DNA from: an uncultured Dehalococcoidia bacterium
GTDB taxonomy: Bacteria; Chloroflexota; Dehalococcoidia; Lucifugimonadales; UBA3495
Direction: 5' to 3'
NCBI GenBank assembly: GCA_958296225.1
Contig: OY282456.1
Span: 1 to 64,000, forward strand
DNA length: 64,000 nucleotides
The translations under genes were made by a program, and so were the position numbers. How positions within the stretch are numbered: the first letter of the stretch is position 1; each line of letters begins with the position of its first letter. The notes beneath the pieces are model-generated. The model saw only the letters and a list, made by a program, of their open reading frames with translations. It ran no database searches and had not been told where the DNA came from. Shown piece by piece: positions 60,548-64,000 of the stretch.

Positions 60548-61756
60548 CTACGTCAGCTCAATCGTAACCGCTGGCAGCCCACACTCCAGCTTGCCGATGG
60601 TTTCCAGGCAGCGGTCGTTAGCCGGGGGCATTACCGGGCCGGACAGCGCATCCCGGCGCAGCCGTTCCAGCGGCGACGACTTCAGCAGCCCGCCGCCACC
60701 GGCCAGGCGCATGGCGGCGTCAGTAACCGAAACGCCCACTTCGGCGCAGTATTGCTTGGCCCGGTTCACTGCCAGCACGGCCCCGGTGGGGTCAACGGCG
60801 CGGTCGGTCAGGGCGGCATCCACCAGCAGCAAGCGGCCCGATTGAATGGCGACGCTCATCTCGCCGATGGCCCGCTGCGTGCCAGGATGGTTGATGATGG
60901 CACCGCCGTCAGGCGTCCAGGACTTGCTGCCCACGTAGTCGGTGATGTAGCCATAGGCGGCCTCGGCGATGCCCAGATAGACGGCGGCGTAACCCAGTGA
61001 AAAGCTGCCCCAATCGGCAGTGAGCAGCCGGCCGGGTGGCCCAAACACGGCCGCGGCCGGCGCGACGGTATCGTAGCTGACGGTATGGCTGGCGGTGGCT
61101 CGCATCCCCACCGCGTCCCACTGGCCGGTGACCGCTACGCCGCTGGAATCGCTGGGAATCAGCGCCGAGATGATGTTGTCCGGCCCGCCGCCGCTGCCCT
61201 CGATAATGCCGGACACAAAGAAATAATCGGCGGCGTCGGCCAGGGAGCAGAAATGCTTGACGCCCCGCACCCGGTAGCCGCCATCGTCCCGCGGCGTGAA
61301 CGTGGTGGACAGCACAAATCGCTCCCGCGCCGACGCTTGCGGTTCGCTGGTGATGGAGGCGAACAGCCGGCCGGCCCAAACCGCTTCGCCAAAGTAACGG
61401 CTGCGCTGCATAGTCGTACCCAGCCCGCCGACAAAGGAACCGAGCACGTTAGTGTGCATGGTCAACGTCAGCGCAGTAGAGGGGCAGCCTCGCGCCACTC
61501 CCAGGATGCACATAGCAAAGGTCAGCGGGTCAGCCCCATGCCCCCCGTACTCGGTGGGAACCCGCAAGGTCAGCAAGCCGGCATCGTGCAAGTCAACGTA
61601 ATTGGCAGTGGGAAACTCCGCCGCCGCATCGTAGCCGGCGGCGCGGGGGGCGAACCTGTCCTGCGCCAGCCGGTGGGCGCTATGGACCGGTTCCAGCTGC
61701 CCGTCCGTCATCACACGCGCGGCGGCGGAAGGTATCGGTTCCAGTTTGATAGCCAT
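60548..61756 (-). CDS. Acyl-CoA dehydrogenase family protein
   Basis: A 402-residue flavoprotein with the acyl-CoA dehydrogenase layout: N-terminal helical domain (RVPTEYGGHGADPLTFAMCI), middle beta domain (RVRGVKHFCSLADAADYFFV, GQWDAVGMRATASHTVSYD) and C-terminal helices (DAAMRLAGGGGLLKSSPLER, RDALSGPVMPPANDR). The usual catalytic Glu position near the C-terminus is not clear, so it may be a monooxygenase-type or DszC-like relative using reduced flavin. Cotranscribed with the NHL gene. Confidence 0.85.
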   Translation of the reverse strand: MAIKLEPIPSAAARVMTDGQLEPVHSAHRLAQDRFAPRAAGYDAAAEFPTANYVDLHDAGLLTLRVPTEYGGHGADPLTFAMCILGVARGCPSTALTLTMHTNVLGSFVGGLGTTMQRSRYFGEAVWAGRLFASITSEPQASARERFVLSTTFTPRDDGGYRVRGVKHFCSLADAADYFFVSGIIEGSGGGPDNIISALIPSDSSGVAVTGQWDAVGMRATASHTVSYDTVAPAAAVFGPPGRLLTADWGSFSLGYAAVYLGIAEAAYGYITDYVGSKSWTPDGGAIINHPGTQRAIGEMSVAIQSGRLLLVDAALTDRAVDPTGAVLAVNRAKQYCAEVGVSVTDAAMRLAGGGGLLKSSPLERLRRDALSGPVMPPANDRCLETIGKLECGLPAVTIELT

Positions 61757-61865
61757 AAGTCGTCAGCCCAAATCGTCCGCAGTGCGCCGGGAACGCCCCG
61801 CTCCAGCCGGCATCATTTTACAGGATACCGGCGGCCCCGGCTAACGGCGCGGCGATTTACCGGCG

Positions 61866-62498
61866 CTACCACCCCGCCGGTTTCGTCACCTGCCCCTGGG
61901 CGTCGCTGACCGCCGGCGGAAACTGGCTGCGCCGCAAGTGGCTTTTCCGCAGCCGCTTGATATAGGTTGCGGATTCTACCAAATCCCGGTGGGTGTAATT
62001 ATTGTTGTCAGGATTGACCACCGTAACCTTAAGCCCCAGCGCATCGCGCACGTAGCGCATCGGGCTGGCGAGGTCTGAATCGTTGGAAACGATGACGGCC
62101 TGCTCGTAATCCCCGTTAAAACCGCCAACCAGCAAACGGGTCGCCAGGTTCACATCCGTTCCTTTCTCCTCCGAATCCACGATGCGGACATACTCCGGCA
62201 GCCCCGGAACCGGCTCCGCCAGCCGGCGCAATCGAACGCGCTGCCGGATTGTGCCGTAATGGATTTCCAAATTGGGCAGCGTAGCCAACGCCCTAAAGTA
62301 CATTCGCTGCCGCTCGGGCCCGCTGGGGTCGTTAGGCCGGGCATCAACTAGCGATGTGAAGTAGCAGATGCGATGAATTTGGTCATCCGGGAAAAGTACC
62401 TCGGCCAACCTCAGCAGGTCCAGCCATCTGAACGCGGTGCCACGCAAAGCGCGGTAGTACAGGTTGAACCCGTCGATGTAAAAGTTCGTAACCAACAC
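61866..62498 (-). CDS. NYN domain protein (LabA/DUF88-like PIN-fold nuclease)
   Basis: A 210-residue NYN protein, a PIN-like RNase fold. Asp in TNFYIDGFNLYYRAL, then EEKGTDVNLATRLL and VSNDSDLASPMRYV supply the acidic metal site. The start is GTG at 62498, after AGAGGATACAG; a longer in-frame reading to 62621 overlaps the DUF1800 gene end and has no family match. Likely cleaves RNA in processing or stress control. Confidence 0.85.
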   Translation of the reverse strand: MLVTNFYIDGFNLYYRALRGTAFRWLDLLRLAEVLFPDDQIHRICYFTSLVDARPNDPSGPERQRMYFRALATLPNLEIHYGTIRQRVRLRRLAEPVPGLPEYVRIVDSEEKGTDVNLATRLLVGGFNGDYEQAVIVSNDSDLASPMRYVRDALGLKVTVVNPDNNNYTHRDLVESATYIKRLRKSHLRRSQFPPAVSDAQGQVTKPAGW

Positions 62499-62620
62499 CC
62501 TGTATCCTCTCCGCACAAAGAAAACAGGGGCCGCCGTGCACAGCGACCCCGACCCCTTCATCGAAACTCCGGGGGAAGCACATCCAAGGGTACGCACCGC
62601 CACCCAGCTTGTCAATCCCA

Positions 62621-64000
62621 TTACGCAAACTGGTACTCCCGTGTTGAGCCAATCATCCGCAGTGCGTTGAGGATGACCGTCTCCGACCCGGCGCCCGCAT
62701 CCAGCGCCCGCGCCGCCTGAGCAATCAGCGCATCCCGGTTAGCCTCGCGCAGGACGATGCAGCCCAGCAGCTCCAGGCACCCGTCCACAATACCGGCCGC
62801 CGGCAGGGACGAACTGCTTGCCAGCAGACGGTCAACGATGCTGCGGACGCCGCGATGGGTCGGATTCGCCAACTCGTCGGCGACAAAGTTGATGCGCTCC
62901 ACCATACTGCCGCTGTCAATCCATTCCTTGCCCGTATGCCAGCCCTCCACCGACGGCGGATTGAGCAAGTCCTGGTTCATATAGCGGCACTCCAGAGCGG
63001 TGTCCATCACGCCGGCGCGGGGGAACTTGAAATCGCCCACCAGGTGCAGCGTCCCCACCACCACCTCGGCCGGGCTTTTGACGCGGGCAAAGCGCGCGGT
63101 TTCCGACTTGAAAAAATCCGCGGTGAACAGCGTCCGCAGCATCGCCCTGATGTCGTACCCGGAGCGGAAATACTCTGCCTCCAGCAGCGCGATTGCCGCC
63201 GGGTCGGCCGGCGGCGTGTTCTGCCAGGCCGGAACCGGCACATCGTCGGCCACGAAAAAGTTGTACAGATGGCGGCTGACAAACCGCGCGGTGGCCGGCT
63301 GGCGGCAGATGATGTTGATGATGTCGTCGCCGTTGAAGTTGCCGGTTTCGCCCAGGAACGTCTTGACGCCATCATCGTGGTCGCCGGCGTCGTAGCGGAA
63401 AAGCCAGGGCGTCTTGCCATAGGGGATGCTGGCTACGTTGTCGTCGTCAATGGTCCAGCCGGTAAAGGCGCGGGCCGCCTCCTGCACGTCCGCCTCGGTA
63501 TAGTTCTCTTTCCCATCCCTGCCGACGCCCATGGCGAACAATTCCAGCAGCTCCCGCCCCCAATTCTCGTTGATGGCGTCCTTATGGTTGAAGTTGTTGT
63601 CCAGCCAGAAAATCATCGCCGGGTCGCGGGCCAGCCGGGCCAGCAGCTCGCGGAAGCTGCCCAGGCCGTACTGCCGCAGCATATCAATCTGGTTGAGCAT
63701 CGTCTTTTCGTGCAGCACTTTCGCCAGGCCGGTGGCAAACACGCCGTGCCAGAACAGGGCGATTTTCTCCTGCAACGGTTTGACGCCGGCGTTGCCGTTC
63801 ATCCGGTACACGGTTTCGGTAAGCGCGCCCTCAATGTTGCGGCTTTCCTTCCAGTCGATGTAATACCGCTCGATGATGTCCTCATCCAGGTCCGGTTGCG
63901 CTTCAGGATGCAGCAGCCAGGCCACGGCAGCGTCATAGCCCCAGGCGCAGTAGGTATCCAGCTCGGCGGGGGTAGCGCCGAATCCGGCGCGGCGCAGCAG
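62621..64000 (-). CDS. DUF1800 domain protein (5' end outside window)
   Basis: At least 459 residues of a DUF1800 protein; the frame is open to the window edge, where LLRRAGFGATPAELD matches the N-terminal motif of the family, so only a few residues are missing. Also present are LQEKIALFWHGVFATG, NWGRELLELFAMGVG, ARAFTGWTIDDDN, FLGETGNFNGDDI and FVSRHLYNFFVADD. It is a paralogue of the gene at 18889-20313. No DUF1501 gene follows here; the next genes are NYN, acyl-CoA dehydrogenase and NHL. Confidence 0.93.
   Translation of the reverse strand: MLRRAGFGATPAELDTYCAWGYDAAVAWLLHPEAQPDLDEDIIERYYIDWKESRNIEGALTETVYRMNGNAGVKPLQEKIALFWHGVFATGLAKVLHEKTMLNQIDMLRQYGLGSFRELLARLARDPAMIFWLDNNFNHKDAINENWGRELLELFAMGVGRDGKENYTEADVQEAARAFTGWTIDDDNVASIPYGKTPWLFRYDAGDHDDGVKTFLGETGNFNGDDIINIICRQPATARFVSRHLYNFFVADDVPVPAWQNTPPADPAAIALLEAEYFRSGYDIRAMLRTLFTADFFKSETARFARVKSPAEVVVGTLHLVGDFKFPRAGVMDTALECRYMNQDLLNPPSVEGWHTGKEWIDSGSMVERINFVADELANPTHRGVRSIVDRLLASSSSLPAAGIVDGCLELLGCIVLREANRDALIAQAARALDAGAGSETVILNALRMIGSTREYQFA

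Noticed and set aside
58926..60845. 639-codon open frame on the plus strand
   Set aside because: Covers the opposite strand of the coiled-coil and NHL genes; no start site or domain.

Overview
This window is about 64 kb of GC-rich, gene-dense bacterial DNA with no rRNA, tRNA, prophage or transposase gene that I can recognise. The gene content points to a Chloroflexota bacterium, most likely of the SAR202/Dehalococcoidia type. It has several flavin-dependent LLM-class oxidoreductases, a CoxSLM-like molybdenum hydroxylase, paired DUF1501/DUF1800 genes with NHL beta-propellers, MmgE/PrpD proteins, L-2-hydroxyglutarate oxidase and many Uma2-type nucleases. This placement is inferred from family content; there is no marker gene for phylogeny here.

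Region by region. 1-5.1 kb: an LLM oxidoreductase, a PLP aminotransferase and a formate dehydrogenase alpha-subunit gene ruined by about eight lesions. 5.1-8.7 kb: a repeated array in which a peroxiredoxin-like gene, PaREP1/HEPN-like genes and a luciferase-like gene have been duplicated and partly deleted. The peroxiredoxin-like gene has an in-frame TGA where the active-site cysteine is expected, followed by a good bacterial SECIS-like hairpin, so it is probably a selenoprotein. 8.8-16.5 kb: two Uma2 genes, an alpha/beta hydrolase, a pentapeptide-repeat protein with an overlapping membrane partner, enoyl-CoA hydratase, HIT protein, a molybdopterin gene (mog/moaB) and a PD-(D/E)XK-like protein. 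16.6-25.5 kb: NHL/DUF1501/DUF1800 operon, PIG-L deacetylase, an OmpR-type two-component system and an MFS transporter. 25.5-30.7 kb: three tandem Uma2 genes, small proteins, surE, and a PIN-domain gene coupled to an unusual large partner.

30.7-43.6 kb: the coxS-coxL-coxM operon, a phospholipase D-like gene enclosed by direct repeats, lysA-holB, Smr and HNH proteins, lhgO, and a HicA toxin with a double-domain HicB. 43.7-53.4 kb: MmgE/PrpD, quinone oxidoreductase, a Phd/VapC-like pair, then a tryptophan T-box leader driving trpE; trpE is separated from trpG by a GIY-YIG-like gene, a Uma2 gene and a VOC gene. A broken secreted lipoprotein gene follows. 53.8-64 kb: rtcB, a second MmgE/PrpD, a dimeric alpha/beta-barrel protein, three tandem copies of a small-protein/aspartic-protease module, a membrane coiled-coil protein, and a second NHL...DUF1800 cluster with acyl-CoA dehydrogenase and a NYN-domain protein, running off the end.

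Two themes recur. One is molybdenum and redox chemistry (dead formate dehydrogenase, CoxSLM, mog/moaB, LLM enzymes, the putative selenoprotein). The other is local duplication of small nuclease or toxin-like modules (Uma2 x6, PaREP1 x3 plus a remnant, aspartic protease module x3, HicB domain x2). Several genes carry single-base frameshifts at homopolymers, so some breakage could be assembly error; the formate dehydrogenase also has an internal deletion and an insertion, which favours real decay.
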